A stretch of DNA of 64,000 bases. It comes from a methanotrophic endosymbiont of Bathymodiolus puteoserpentis (Logatchev). GTDB lineage: Bacteria; Pseudomonadota; Gammaproteobacteria; Methylococcales; Methylomonadaceae. The notes beneath the pieces are model-generated. The model worked only from the letters and a program-made list of their open reading frames with translations. It was not told the origin of the DNA and did no database searches. A program made the position numbers and the translations under genes. Positions 1-10,168 of the stretch are shown piece by piece; the stretch's first letter is position 1, and every line of letters begins with the position of its first letter. Where the stretch lies: positions 1-64,000 of the forward strand of contig NZ_FQTQ01000048.1 of the NCBI RefSeq assembly GCF_900128525.1, in the 5' to 3' direction.

Positions 1-124
1 ATTTAAAGCCGCATTAAATGATTCGTTTAGAGAAAAAGTGATGTTTTTAGATTGAAATTTATATGCGGTTGCCCTGTGCTAGGGGGCAGGTATTAACACA
101 GCGCTAGATAAATGTTATCTGAAC

Positions 125-1282
125 TTAATCAGCTTGACGTCTTAAGAAAGCGGGGATATCTAAATAATCCATATCTGAACTATTTTTAGGCTGCACACCA
201 AAACGCGTTTCTCTGCCATCAGCCGCCTGTTTACGAGCAACAGATGGCGTATCTAAACTTGAATAATCATTACCTGCAGTAGCAATGCTTGGAGAGACTA
301 ATTTCACAGGAGCACTCGCTACCTTTTCACCACCCATACCTGTTGCAACCACAGTTACTTTAATTTCATCATCTAAATTCTCATCGATTGCAGTACCAAT
401 CTTAATGATGGCCTCATCCGATGCAAAACTGTGGACAATATTACCTACCTCATCAAACTCAGCAATCCCCATATCAGCCGCTGTAATATTCACTAAGATA
501 CCACGCGCACCTTGCAAATTGATATCCTCTAATAAAGGACAAGAAATTGCCTTCTCAGCAGCTACTCTTGCTCTATTTTCCCCGCTAGCAATGCCTGTTC
601 CCATAATCGCCGCACCCATGCCTGACATGACTGTTTTAACATCAGCAAAATCAACATTAATCATACCGGGATGGGTAATAAGCTCAGTAATTCCTTGTAC
701 TGCATCAAGCAAAACATCATTAGCGGCAGAAAATGCTTTCATCATAGAAACATTTGCACCCAAAACTGGCAATAACTTTTGATTAGGAATAATAATTAAC
801 GAATCAACATATTTCTCTAGTTCAACGATACCTAGCTCAGCCACCGATTTTTTCTTCTTACCTTCAAAATCGAACGGTTTAGTCACTACAGCAACGGTTA
901 AGATATTCATTTCTTTAGCAACTTCCGCAATAACGGGAATAGCACCAGTCCCCGTACCCCCTCCCATTCCTGCCGTCAAAAACAACATATTCGCGCCTTC
1001 CAATACATCGCGAATAACATCTTTATTTTCTTCCGCTGCTTCTCTACCGATTTCTGGGTTTGTCCCCGCCCCTAAACCTCTCGTTAATTCAGCACCTAAC
1101 TGAATAACACTATCCACTTCTAGGCGACGCAATGCTTGTGCATCTGTATTTGCACAAATAAATTCAACCCCATCAAAGTGGCTGTTCACCATGTGATTAA
1201 CGGCATTACCACCACCACCACCGACACCAATCACCTTAATAACTGCATTTTCCAAACCTAAATCCATTAATTCATATTTCAT
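125..1282 (-). CDS. ftsZ: Cell division protein FtsZ
   Basis: Tubulin-like GTPase that polymerises into the cytokinetic ring under the inner membrane. The product is about 385 residues. The N-terminal GGGGGNAVNHM loop and the tubulin signature GGGTGTG bind GTP, followed by the T7-type loop NVDFADVKT. The extreme C-terminus, DIPAFLRRQAD, is the conserved tail that binds FtsA and ZipA. I place the start at the internal ATG giving MKYELMDLG, because a purine-rich AGGCAGG precedes it and family members begin close to the AVIKVIGVGG strand. An upstream ATG would add eight residues without a good ribosome site. It is the last gene of the dcw cluster; lpxC, which usually follows, is not inside the window. 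Confidence 0.98.
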   Translation of the reverse strand: MKYELMDLGLENAVIKVIGVGGGGGNAVNHMVNSHFDGVEFICANTDAQALRRLEVDSVIQLGAELTRGLGAGTNPEIGREAAEENKDVIRDVLEGANMLFLTAGMGGGTGTGAIPVIAEVAKEMNILTVAVVTKPFDFEGKKKKSVAELGIVELEKYVDSLIIIPNQKLLPVLGANVSMMKAFSAANDVLLDAVQGITELITHPGMINVDFADVKTVMSGMGAAIMGTGIASGENRARVAAEKAISCPLLEDINLQGARGILVNITAADMGIAEFDEVGNIVHSFASDEAIIKIGTAIDENLDDEIKVTVVATGMGGEKVASAPVKLVSPSIATAGNDYSSLDTPSVARKQAADGRETRFGVQPKNSSDMDYLDIPAFLRRQAD

Positions 1283-1316
1283 GACGCCTGCCTCATTCCT
1301 GCCCAATAAACATTAT

Positions 1317-2543
1317 TTAAAAATTATTTTGAAACCAACTTTTCATTCTTGAAAAGATCCCCTCGTTCGTCTCCAATAACTGCTCGTTACTTAGAAAGTG
1401 ATCTCTCCCATATATCAACAATCCAACACCTGTTGAGTAAATTGGATTTTGCACAACATCAGTTAAGCCTGAGATATGCTGTGGAAAACCTAATCGTACT
1501 GGCATATGAAAAATCTCCTCAGCCAACTCAACAAGCCCTGTTACCTTAGAACTACCACCCGTCAAAACAATACCAGCGGCAATTAAACTTTCATAACCAC
1601 TACGGCGTAATTCTGCTTGCACTAATAGCATTAGCTCTTCATAACGCGGCTCGATAATTTCCGCTAAATTCTGTTTTGAAATTTGACGTGATGGCCGGTC
1701 ACCAATACTTGGCACATCAATCATTTCATTCACATCTGCCAATTGCGTTAAAGCACAAGCATGTAACATCTTAATTTCTTCAGCATTCTGCGTAGGCGTA
1801 CGTAAAGCGACAGCCACATCATTAGTGACCTGATCTCCGGCAATAGGAATCACTGCCGTATGCTTAATCGCACCATGCGAAAAAATAGCAATATCTGTTG
1901 TGCCACCCCCTATATCGATAAGGCAAACACCTAACTCTTTTTCGTCTTCAGTTAAGACCGAAGAGCAAGAAGCTAGTTGTTCTAAAACAATATCATCAAC
2001 ATCCAATTCGCAACGCCGTATGCACTTAATAATATTCTGTGCCGCGCTCACACTGCCAGTTACCATATGCACTTTTGCTTCTAGCCGTATACCTGACATA
2101 CCGATAGGCTCTTTAATTCCTTCTTGCATATCGATAATAAATTCTTGCGGTAATATATGCAGTATTTTTTGATCGGCAGGAATAGCAACAGCACGCGCCG
2201 AGTCAATAACACGGTTAATATCATATTGCGATACCTCCTTATCTCTAATCGCTACAATTCCGTGTGAATTTAAACTTTTAATATGACTTCCTGCAATTCC
2301 TGCATAAACAGACGTAATCTCACAGCCAGCCATTAATTCAGCTTCCTCTACCGCCCGCTGAATAGAATTAACTGTCGACTCTAGATTAATCACTACACCT
2401 TTTTTTAATCCACGCGAAGGTGTAGAGCCAATACCAATCACCTCCACCTCGCCGCCATCATTTATTTCACCAACGATAGCTGCAACTTTAGATGTACCGA
2501 TATCCAAGCCTACAATTAAATTACGATCTGTTTTTTTTGCCAT
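1317..2543 (-). CDS. ftsA: Cell division protein FtsA
   Basis: Actin-like ATPase that tethers FtsZ filaments to the inner membrane and recruits later divisome proteins. At 408 residues it has normal family length. Visible are the phosphate-1 motif GLDIGTSKVAAIVGE near residue 13, the phosphate-2 motif CLIDIGGGTTDIAIF near 207 and the adenosine motif GIVLTGGSSK near 325. The C-terminal segment SRMKSWFQNNF looks like the amphipathic membrane-targeting helix. It lies between ftsQ and ftsZ, as in other gammaproteobacteria. Confidence 0.98.
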   Translation of the reverse strand: MAKKTDRNLIVGLDIGTSKVAAIVGEINDGGEVEVIGIGSTPSRGLKKGVVINLESTVNSIQRAVEEAELMAGCEITSVYAGIAGSHIKSLNSHGIVAIRDKEVSQYDINRVIDSARAVAIPADQKILHILPQEFIIDMQEGIKEPIGMSGIRLEAKVHMVTGSVSAAQNIIKCIRRCELDVDDIVLEQLASCSSVLTEDEKELGVCLIDIGGGTTDIAIFSHGAIKHTAVIPIAGDQVTNDVAVALRTPTQNAEEIKMLHACALTQLADVNEMIDVPSIGDRPSRQISKQNLAEIIEPRYEELMLLVQAELRRSGYESLIAAGIVLTGGSSKVTGLVELAEEIFHMPVRLGFPQHISGLTDVVQNPIYSTGVGLLIYGRDHFLSNEQLLETNEGIFSRMKSWFQNNF

Positions 2544-2612
2544 TACTTTTGCCTTTCATGCTACTTTTAAGAGCCAGATTGCCCCTACCCTTTAAATCTT
2601 AACTCTCAGTAA

Positions 2613-3329
2613 CTACCAATTTATTTGTTCATTTGTTCGCCACCGTACAGCATAACCATTTGGGTAGCGCATATCCACATAAGCAATCTTATCCACTAAT
2701 TCATTCCCTAATACAACAAAAGCTTTAAGCAGCAATGTTAATTTATTTAATGGTTCAAACCTACCTAACTGTACGGTCATACCATTTCCCATCGCCAACA
2801 ACCATGACTGCCTATTGCTCACCCTAAACTCTGTTAAACGCAAACCTTGATCCATAAGATTAACTCTCAAGCCATACATAATTTCCAACAATTGTTGCCG
2901 CTGCTCGGCGGGCCCATATAGCACTGGTAAAAACTTAAATTCATCTATATTTAATGGTTTAAAAACTTCTCCATGAATATTTAATAAACTGTCTTCTTGC
3001 CAACGTACTACAGGTCTCTGCTCGTACAGCCTTAGCTTAACACCATCTGGCCATATTCGTTGTACCTGGACCTTTTCTGCCCATGGCAAGCTCATCACCG
3101 CTTGCTGTATTTCTTGTAAGTCAATGGCAAAATAGCCATCACGGATCAAGGGCATTATCTTGCTTTGTATGCCTTCTTTACTAATGTATTGAAACTCCCC
3201 CTCAACCCCGACGTGCCTTATCGGCCATGTTTCTCTTATCACCTCCTGTAATAATGGCCAAGCTAGTATGCTGACTACGACTATTAATACTCCCACAGCG
3301 GTTCTTATCTGTGCTCGCTGAATGATCAT
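2613..3329 (-). CDS. ftsQ: Cell division protein FtsQ
   Basis: Bitopic inner-membrane protein linking early and late divisome proteins through FtsB and FtsL. A short cytoplasmic tail precedes one membrane segment (GVLIVVVSILAWPLL). A POTRA-like domain follows (HVGVEGEFQYISKEGI through LPWAEKVQVQRIWPDGVKLRLYEQRPVVRW), then the beta domain. The start is ambiguous. The ATG chosen makes an ATGA overlap with the ddl stop, while another ATG nine codons upstream (3356) is equally open and neither has a strong ribosome site. The length, about 238 residues, is slightly short for the family. Confidence 0.93.
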   Translation of the reverse strand: MIIQRAQIRTAVGVLIVVVSILAWPLLQEVIRETWPIRHVGVEGEFQYISKEGIQSKIMPLIRDGYFAIDLQEIQQAVMSLPWAEKVQVQRIWPDGVKLRLYEQRPVVRWQEDSLLNIHGEVFKPLNIDEFKFLPVLYGPAEQRQQLLEIMYGLRVNLMDQGLRLTEFRVSNRQSWLLAMGNGMTVQLGRFEPLNKLTLLLKAFVVLGNELVDKIAYVDMRYPNGYAVRWRTNEQINW

Positions 3330-4258
3330 TGAAAACTCGTTTCTAGAATACGCCACACTAACTGTTCAAAACTCAATCCAGCAGCTTTTGCAGCCATGGG
3401 TACCAAGCTATGATCAGTCATACCAGGAACCGTATTTACTTCAATTAATTGAGCCTGTCCCCGCTCATCAATAAATATATCCACACGACCCCAGCCCGTC
3501 ACCCCTAATACAGCACAAGCTTCCAAGGACAAGCGAACCAGTTCAGCCTCAAGCGCATCGCTTAACCCTGCCGGACAATGGTACCGTGTTGTATCAGCTC
3601 GATACTTGGCATCAAAATCATAAAAAGTATTAGGTGTTTCCAAGCGTATAATAGGTAATCCTTCGCCATTTAAAACAGCAACCGTATATTCTTCACCTTT
3701 AACCCAAGTTTCAGCATAAACATCACATTGATATTGATCAGCCAACTGCCAGGCATCAAGCAGTTCTTGCTTAGTTTCCGCCCGACTCATCCCTAAACTA
3801 GACCCTTCCTGAGCTGGCTTAACAATAACAGGAAAACCTAACTCAGCTATACAGCGCTCTATATCATGCTCGTTTTGCAATAAAACCGATGGTGGTGTCG
3901 GTAAGCCCGCCCCCTGCCAACACAACTTAGTACGTAACTTATCCATACTTAAAGCAGAAGCCAAAACACCACTACCTGTATAAGGTAAAGCTAAAGTATC
4001 TAGTACTGCTTGCAATACACCATCTTCACCACCACGCCCGTGTATAACATTGAATACGCGATCAAATAAAGCATCACCCAAAGCCTCTAACACATTGGTT
4101 TTGACATCAATAACATAAGCATCTACTTTATTATCTAATAAAGCCTGATACACTGCATTGCCACTGTTTAAAGAAATTTCTCTCTCTGCAGCGGTACCGC
4201 CTATCAATACCGCAACACGACCAAAATCTTTGGCATCTTTTGTAAAGACAGGCTTCAT
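3326..4258 (-). CDS. ddl: D-alanine--D-alanine ligase
   Basis: ATP-grasp ligase joining two D-alanines in the cytoplasm for the peptidoglycan pentapeptide. Recognisable segments are VAVLIGGTAAEREISL at the N-terminus, HGRGGEDG, TGSGVLASALSMDK, the ATP-binding PVIVKPAQEGSSLG and the metal/ligand-binding EVNTVPGMTDHSLVP near the C-terminus. The start is set at the ATG (MKPVFTKD) that overlaps the murB stop as ATGA. The reading frame extends eight codons further upstream, but that would run deeper into murB. It is the DdlB-type enzyme of the dcw cluster. Confidence 0.97.
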   Translation of the reverse strand: MKPVFTKDAKDFGRVAVLIGGTAAEREISLNSGNAVYQALLDNKVDAYVIDVKTNVLEALGDALFDRVFNVIHGRGGEDGVLQAVLDTLALPYTGSGVLASALSMDKLRTKLCWQGAGLPTPPSVLLQNEHDIERCIAELGFPVIVKPAQEGSSLGMSRAETKQELLDAWQLADQYQCDVYAETWVKGEEYTVAVLNGEGLPIIRLETPNTFYDFDAKYRADTTRYHCPAGLSDALEAELVRLSLEACAVLGVTGWGRVDIFIDERGQAQLIEVNTVPGMTDHSLVPMAAKAAGLSFEQLVWRILETSFQ

Positions 4259-5151
4259 GCCAATGGTTCTCCTATTATGCAAACTTCTGTCTGCAGCTCA
4301 ATTCCTTGCTTTCTTAAAACTTCGCTTTGCACATGATTAATTAACTGCTCTATATCTAACGCTGTTGCTTTTCCTGTGTTAACAATAAAATTGGCATGTT
4401 TTTCCGAAACAACTGCGCCGCCAATAGCATACGATTTTAAACCACTCGACTCTATCAATCGTGCCGCAAAATCATGTTCAGGATTTTTAAATACAGAACC
4501 GCAAGTCGGCAGGTTTGTTGGCTGAGTCGCAGCTCTCTGCGCCAATAATTTCTTTATCTTATCTTGTCCAGCTAAATCAATATCAGCGCTTAACTTTAAA
4601 ATAGTAGATAAAAAACATGCCCCCGCCCCCCCTTTTACCGCACGATAACTAACCTCAAATTCATTAGCACAGCGCGAACTTATAGTACCCCCTTGAGACA
4701 TCATTTCAACACTTTCAACCAAGTTCCACGTTTCCGCGCCAAAAGCCCCCGCATTCATTTTCAGTGCTCCCCCCATCGTACCAGGGATGCCTGCCAAAAA
4801 TTCAGCACCCGATAAACCATGTTCAGAACAAAAGCGCGCTACATGCGCACAAGGTACGCCACATTCAATATAAACACGCCCATCATCTAGCAAGTGCATT
4901 TGCTTTACCTTGCCCTTGGTATTAATAACGGTACCCTTGATACCACCATCACGAATCAGCACATTACTTCCCAAGCCCAACCAAAACACAGGTTCATCAT
5001 CAGCTAAACTGGCTAAAAACAATTGCAAATCATGCTTATCAACTGGTATATATAACCGTTCTGCTTCGCCCCCCACACGCCAGCTAGTATATTTCGCTAA
5101 CGGCTCATGCTGCAATAACCTCCCTTTAAATGAATGATTTAGCGGAATCAT
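4255..5151 (-). CDS. murB: UDP-N-acetylmuramate dehydrogenase (UDP-N-acetylenolpyruvoylglucosamine reductase)
   Basis: FAD enzyme that reduces UDP-GlcNAc-enolpyruvate to UDP-MurNAc with NADPH, the second committed step of peptidoglycan synthesis. The FAD domain shows [10 protein letters not shown] near residue 22, [13 protein letters not shown] near 58 and [16 protein letters not shown] near 120. The catalytic serine region is [10 protein letters not shown] near 220. At 298 residues it resembles the shorter type II enzymes rather than E. coli MurB (about 340). The start overlaps the murC stop by ATGA, implying translational coupling. Confidence 0.97.
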   Translation of the reverse strand: MIPLNHSFKGRLLQHEPLAKYTSWRVGGEAERLYIPVDKHDLQLFLASLADDEPVFWLGLGSNVLIRDGGIKGTVINTKGKVKQMHLLDDGRVYIECGVPCAHVARFCSEHGLSGAEFLAGIPGTMGGALKMNAGAFGAETWNLVESVEMMSQGGTISSRCANEFEVSYRAVKGGAGACFLSTILKLSADIDLAGQDKIKKLLAQRAATQPTNLPTCGSVFKNPEHDFAARLIESSGLKSYAIGGAVVSEKHANFIVNTGKATALDIEQLINHVQSEVLRKQGIELQTEVCIIGEPLA

Positions 5152-6584
5152 CGTACTAACAGATCAGCCAGTTGTCGCGGTAATTCAGTAGCAATATGGC
5201 CAACATTCCCTGCCCCCATAGTCAGTAAAACATCATTAGGCTGAATAATACCCACCAAAATACTCGCTAAATCTTCAATTTTTTCCACAAATACCGGATC
5301 AACTTGTCCCCTGATACGAATAGCTCGAGTTAGTGCTCGACCATCTGCACCCGTTATTGACTCTTCACCTGCTGCATATACTTCTAATAAAATAAGCACA
5401 TCTGCACTCGATAGGGTATTAACAAAATCTTCAAATAAATCTCTCGTCCGAGAATAACGGTGTGGCTGAAACACGACCACTGAACGCCTGCCAGGCCAAG
5501 CTTGCCTTAACGCTTCTAAAGTTGCTGACACCTCTCTAGGGTGATGTCCATAATCATCAACTAAAGTAACCGCCCCTTCCGCGAGTGCTACCTCACCCTT
5601 TAACTCAAAACGACGACCGACCCCTTTAAAAGACCCTAAACTTTCAATAATTGCACTATCATTTACATTTAATTCAGTTGCTACGGTAATTGCAGCAACA
5701 GCATTTAACATATTATGCCAACCTGGCATATTTAGAGTAACCGTTAAATCTTTATGCTCATCCCAACGCTTAACAGTAAAAGTCGTACACATTCCTTGTT
5801 GTTTAACATCAAAGATATAAGCATCAGCATCTGCACATACGCCATAAGTTCGCACAGGCTTAGATAGCTGCGGTAAAATTTCACGCACACCTTCATCATC
5901 TATACACAGAACGGCTAAGCCATAAAAAGGGATATGATATAAAAACTCAATGAAAGTCTCTTTTAATCGCTTAAAACTACCCTCATAAGTTTCCATATGA
6001 TCTTGATCAATATTCGTAATCACTCCGATTATCGGCTGTAAATGTAAAAAAGAGGCATCACTTTCATCTGCTTCGGCCACTAAATACTGGCCTTCACCTA
6101 ACTGAGCATTCGTGCCCGCACTATTTAAACGACCACCGATCACAAAAGTAGGATCTAAATCAGCTTCTGCCAAAATACTGGCTACTAAACTGGTTGTCGT
6201 TGTTTTACCGTGCGTACCTGCCACCGCAATACCAAAACGAAAGCGCATCAATTCAGCGAGCATTTCAGCACGCGGAATCACCGGAATACGGTTTTCGTAA
6301 GCATATTTTACTTCTACATTTTTCTTATCCACAGCCGTTGAAGTCACCAGTACATCGACATCAGCAACATTTTTCGTATCATGCCCAATGAACACAGTAA
6401 CCCCAGCCGCGCTTAAATGCTGAGTCACAGAGCTTTCTTTTATATCTGAACCCGATACTTCGTAGCCCAGGTTCGATAAAACTTCAGCAATACCACTCAT
6501 ACCCGTCCCACCGACACCGACAAAGTGGACTTTGCGCATATTTTTTAAGCGCTCCTGAATAACCTGATTAATTGAATTATTCAT
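5148..6584 (-). CDS. murC: UDP-N-acetylmuramate--L-alanine ligase
   Basis: ATP-dependent Mur ligase adding L-alanine to UDP-MurNAc. The nucleotide fold [17 protein letters not shown] begins near residue 18. The ATP loop is [12 protein letters not shown], and [11 protein letters not shown] is the typical MurC domain-3 motif. The start is the ATG giving [13 protein letters not shown]: it has a strong AGGAG ribosome site and overlaps the murG stop as ATGA. The frame stays open 33 codons further, which is probably read-through inside murG. The product is about 478 residues, normal for the family. Confidence 0.98.
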   Translation of the reverse strand: MNNSINQVIQERLKNMRKVHFVGVGGTGMSGIAEVLSNLGYEVSGSDIKESSVTQHLSAAGVTVFIGHDTKNVADVDVLVTSTAVDKKNVEVKYAYENRIPVIPRAEMLAELMRFRFGIAVAGTHGKTTTTSLVASILAEADLDPTFVIGGRLNSAGTNAQLGEGQYLVAEADESDASFLHLQPIIGVITNIDQDHMETYEGSFKRLKETFIEFLYHIPFYGLAVLCIDDEGVREILPQLSKPVRTYGVCADADAYIFDVKQQGMCTTFTVKRWDEHKDLTVTLNMPGWHNMLNAVAAITVATELNVNDSAIIESLGSFKGVGRRFELKGEVALAEGAVTLVDDYGHHPREVSATLEALRQAWPGRRSVVVFQPHRYSRTRDLFEDFVNTLSSADVLILLEVYAAGEESITGADGRALTRAIRIRGQVDPVFVEKIEDLASILVGIIQPNDVLLTMGAGNVGHIATELPRQLADLLVR

Positions 6585-7633
6585 GCTCCTGCCTCTATGC
6601 ACTGCTCTGCAACTAACTCGGTTGCATTCATCTTTGCGCTTTGCCTTGCTGCTTTTGCCATTGCTTCTAACCGTGTTGAGCAATATATAATTTGTTCTGC
6701 CAAAAATGCCCCTGTTAACTGTTGTTGCGCAAGCAAAATTCCTGCGCCTGAATCTGCTAAATACTGTGCGTTAGCCGTTTGATGGTCATCTATCGCATAA
6801 GGGTAAGGCACTAAAATACTAGGCACGCCTAATGCGGCCACCTCACTTACCGTCATAGCTCCCGCACGGCAAACCACCAAGTCAGCCCATGTATAGGCAT
6901 CCAATACATCATCAATAAATTCAGTAACTTGTGCCTTTAGCAATTTTTCTTGATACGCTTGCACGACTGCCTGATACATTGCCGTTCCAGTTTGATGCCT
7001 GACCTCTACAGGCCTATTTAACAATGCCAGAGCCTCAGGCACCACCTCATTTAAACGTTGCGCACCCAAACTACCGCCGATAACTAAAATATGCAATACA
7101 TCAGAATGACACTGCTTTTTACTATGCTGTTGAGTTAATGCTTTGCGCAAGGGGTTGCCGGTAAAAATAGCCGACTTTGCCGTAGCAAAACTATCAGGAA
7201 AAGCTTGCAATACCTTATTGGCTATACCCGACAATAATCGATTCGTCGTACCAGGAACTCGATTTTGCTCATGAATCACTAAAGGAATACCCATCAATTT
7301 AGCCATTAAACCACCAGGTCCAGCGACAAACCCACCCATCCCTAACACGACATCGGGTTTTCTTATTTGTAAAATCTTTCTCGCTTCCAAACAAGATTTT
7401 ATAAGCATTAATGGCATCTTAAATAGAGCTAAAAAACCTTTACCCCGTACCCCATTAACCGTTAGCCAATCAATTTCAATATTATTTGCCGGCACAATAC
7501 GGTGTTCCATACCTCTATGCGTTCCAATCCAGCTCACTTGCCAATCTTGAGTCTCCAAATACTGCGCCACCGCGAGAGCAGGAAAGACATGCCCACCCGT
7601 CCCACCAGCCATAATAACGATACGCTTACTCAT
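6581..7633 (-). CDS. murG: Undecaprenyl-PP-MurNAc-pentapeptide GlcNAc transferase
   Basis: Membrane-associated GT28 glycosyltransferase that converts lipid I to lipid II on the cytoplasmic face. The acceptor-side glycine loop [15 protein letters not shown] is at the N-terminus. [34 protein letters not shown] and [25 protein letters not shown] follow, the last forming the UDP-GlcNAc site. The start is the ATG of [11 protein letters not shown], preceded by AAGG, which overlaps the ftsW stop by eight bases. The length of about 350 is typical. Confidence 0.98.
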   Translation of the reverse strand: MSKRIVIMAGGTGGHVFPALAVAQYLETQDWQVSWIGTHRGMEHRIVPANNIEIDWLTVNGVRGKGFLALFKMPLMLIKSCLEARKILQIRKPDVVLGMGGFVAGPGGLMAKLMGIPLVIHEQNRVPGTTNRLLSGIANKVLQAFPDSFATAKSAIFTGNPLRKALTQQHSKKQCHSDVLHILVIGGSLGAQRLNEVVPEALALLNRPVEVRHQTGTAMYQAVVQAYQEKLLKAQVTEFIDDVLDAYTWADLVVCRAGAMTVSEVAALGVPSILVPYPYAIDDHQTANAQYLADSGAGILLAQQQLTGAFLAEQIIYCSTRLEAMAKAARQSAKMNATELVAEQCIEAGA

Positions 7634-8795
7634 GACTAGACGCCTTATTTTTCTGTAAAGCAATCATGTCGCTATTCACTCTATAGAGCAGTGCCATTGC
7701 AACACACATAACAATCATGCTGCCGCCACCATAACTCATAAAAGGTAATGTCAGGCCTTTAGTAGGCAACACCCCCATATTAACGCCCATATTGACAAAA
7801 GATTGAAAAGCAAACCAAATACCTAAGCCATAAGCAATAAATGCGGAAAATTTTTCATTTAATTGCTCGGCCATTGCAGCAATGACAAAGGCACGCCATA
7901 CTAGCAGAGCAAATAAAACAATCACACTAACAACACCTAGCAGCCCTGTTTCTTCAGCAATCACTGAAAATAAAAAATCCGTATGTGCTTCGGGCAAATA
8001 AAAGAGTTTTTGTACGCCACTCCCCAATCCCACCCCTGTCCATTCACCACGACCAAAAGAAATCAAAGCTTGCACTAATTGAAAACTTTTACCAAAGGGG
8101 TCTTCCCATGGGTGCAAAAAGCTAGTCACCCTTGCCAAACGATAATCCGAAGAAACAACAGCTAAAACGCCTACGCCAATAATACCCAAAATTAAAACAA
8201 CAAATTGCTGTAAGCGCGCACCACTCAAAAACATCATCCCCATAGCAATAGTAACAATCACGACAGCAGAACCCATATCTGGTTCGAATAACAATAAAAC
8301 ACAAGCACTAGACAGTAATAATAACGGTCGAATTAAGCCATAGACTGATTCACGTACAAAATCATGATGTCGCGTCACAAACCCTGCCATATAAATAACC
8401 ACAATAAGTTTCATAATTTCTGAAACTTGCACTCTTATTCCAAATAATGATAACCAGCGCGTACTGCCATTCACCTTTATACCGGCACCAGGAATCAGCA
8501 CTATGGCTAATAAAACTAAGCCGATAAAAAACAAGATCGGTCCTGTTCTTTCCCAGAAACTCATAGGCACCAAGTAAATACAACAACCGACCACTAAGCC
8601 CACAATAATATGTATCAATTGCCGAACTGGGTAATGCAATAAATTTCCCGTTAGCTTCGCCCCTAAATGCAAAGACGCGGAAGACACCATAAGGTAACCA
8701 AAAACAACCAGCGTCACACAAGCAAAAACTAATGTTTTATCAAAATAAACATTTTTATTTAGTTTTGCTAATTGCTCGCTAATACTAATATTCAT
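7626..8795 (-). CDS. ftsW: Peptidoglycan glycosyltransferase FtsW
   Basis: Polytopic SEDS protein that polymerises lipid II into septal glycan together with FtsI. About ten hydrophobic segments fill the 389 residues, with a short cytoplasmic N-terminus. Family landmarks include STRWLSLFGIRVQVSEIMKL, the loop HTDFLFSVIAEETGLLG and the C-terminal GLTLPFMSYGGGS. It overlaps murD (ATGA at its start) and murG, consistent with a tightly coupled operon. Confidence 0.97.
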   Translation of the reverse strand: MNISISEQLAKLNKNVYFDKTLVFACVTLVVFGYLMVSSASLHLGAKLTGNLLHYPVRQLIHIIVGLVVGCCIYLVPMSFWERTGPILFFIGLVLLAIVLIPGAGIKVNGSTRWLSLFGIRVQVSEIMKLIVVIYMAGFVTRHHDFVRESVYGLIRPLLLLSSACVLLLFEPDMGSAVVIVTIAMGMMFLSGARLQQFVVLILGIIGVGVLAVVSSDYRLARVTSFLHPWEDPFGKSFQLVQALISFGRGEWTGVGLGSGVQKLFYLPEAHTDFLFSVIAEETGLLGVVSVIVLFALLVWRAFVIAAMAEQLNEKFSAFIAYGLGIWFAFQSFVNMGVNMGVLPTKGLTLPFMSYGGGSMIVMCVAMALLYRVNSDMIALQKNKASSHE

Positions 8796-10165
8796 TGACC
8801 TAAAGCCTTTACCTTAGAGATAAAAACCATCCCTCTTTCTTGGTAATTAGAAAATTGATCCAAACTCGCACAAGCAGGCGATAACAGTACAGTATCGCCT
8901 GCTTGGGAAATTTTCGCCGCTTTCTTAACTGCTTTTTTCAATGTGCCAACGTCATACACAGGAACACTATCATTCACTACTTGTCTAATCAGGGCACCAT
9001 CTTTACCGATTAGCAGCAAAGCCTTAACGTTTTCTTTTAATATAGGTACTAATTCACTCATATCTGCGCCCTTTGCATCACCACCAGCAATTAGAACAAC
9101 ATCTGCATTTTTAAAGCCTTGCAAAGCCGCTACACACGCGCCTACATTAGTCGCTTTAGAGTCATTAACCCAGCTCACTCCACCAATATTAGCGACAAAC
9201 TGCATACGATGCTTTAAGCCCTTATAATGGCGCAAAGCTTCACACATCGCCTCTTCCGACAACCCAAGTACACCACCCAATGCTAATGCCGCTAAAGCAT
9301 TAGACTGGTTATGTAACCCTGCTACCAATAACTCATTGACCGCCAATATAGGCCTGCCATACAAGGCTAAAAATTTACCTTCAGAAGTATTAATAACAGT
9401 ATAATCAGCCTCTTTCTCTAGGCCAAAAGTTAATACTTTTCTACCTGCCTCATACATCGCGATAACTACTGGATCATCAGCATTTAAAAGCATTACACCA
9501 CTACCACTGTAGACTTTACGCTTTTGCTCTGCATAAGCCGCTATACTCGTATATCTATCCAAATGATCAGCTGAAATATTAAGTACCGTGGCTGCCACCG
9601 CATTTAACTGACTTGTTCGCTCTAGCTGAAAACTAGATAACTCCAGCACATAAATCTCTACTTCATCAGCCAGCAAGTCGAGTGCTGGCGTACCTAAATT
9701 ACCACCCACTGCCGTACGTTTCCCAGCAGTTTTAGCCATCGCACCTAGCATAGTCGTAACCGTGCTTTTGCCATTAGATCCTGTAATGGCGACAACGGGC
9801 TTATCTACTGCACAAGCAAACAAATCTATATCACTTAAAGAATAAACACCTCGCGCTAGCGCTAATTTAATTAAAGGCTCATCCATAGAAACCCCAGGAC
9901 TGACAATAATATGCGTAGCCAATGCAAACACTGCGGCATCAAAACCACCAGTAAATACTGGAATATCAGGCATATCTACTAATAACTTGTCATTAAAAGG
10001 CGGTTTATCCCGACTATCAACAATGGCAAACTGGATACCTAGCTGACGTAAATAATACGCCACTGATAGACCCGTCTTACCTAAGCCAACGACCAAAACT
10101 TTAGCCGTTTCCTTATTGAGAGAGAACTGTTTATCTAATGTTTTTAACAGCACATCATTATTCAT
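8792..10165 (-). CDS. murD: UDP-N-acetylmuramoyl-L-alanine--D-glutamate ligase
   Basis: Cytoplasmic Mur ligase adding D-glutamate to UDP-MurNAc-L-Ala. It shows the N-terminal Rossmann-like VLVVGLGKTGLSVAYYL, the ATP loop AITGSNGKSTVTTMLG, ELSSFQLERT, and the domain-3 segments VNDSKATNVGA and LLSPACASLDQFSNYQERG. The length of 457 matches the family. Only three bases separate it from mraY, and its stop overlaps the ftsW start. Confidence 0.98.
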   Translation of the reverse strand: MNNDVLLKTLDKQFSLNKETAKVLVVGLGKTGLSVAYYLRQLGIQFAIVDSRDKPPFNDKLLVDMPDIPVFTGGFDAAVFALATHIIVSPGVSMDEPLIKLALARGVYSLSDIDLFACAVDKPVVAITGSNGKSTVTTMLGAMAKTAGKRTAVGGNLGTPALDLLADEVEIYVLELSSFQLERTSQLNAVAATVLNISADHLDRYTSIAAYAEQKRKVYSGSGVMLLNADDPVVIAMYEAGRKVLTFGLEKEADYTVINTSEGKFLALYGRPILAVNELLVAGLHNQSNALAALALGGVLGLSEEAMCEALRHYKGLKHRMQFVANIGGVSWVNDSKATNVGACVAALQGFKNADVVLIAGGDAKGADMSELVPILKENVKALLLIGKDGALIRQVVNDSVPVYDVGTLKKAVKKAAKISQAGDTVLLSPACASLDQFSNYQERGMVFISKVKALGQ

Positions 10166-10168
10166 CTG

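Noticed and set aside
1-124. Possible terminator downstream of ftsZ
   Set aside because: GCCC/GGGC near 75-90 makes only a weak short stem without a T tract, so it is not called; the start of the next gene is not visible.
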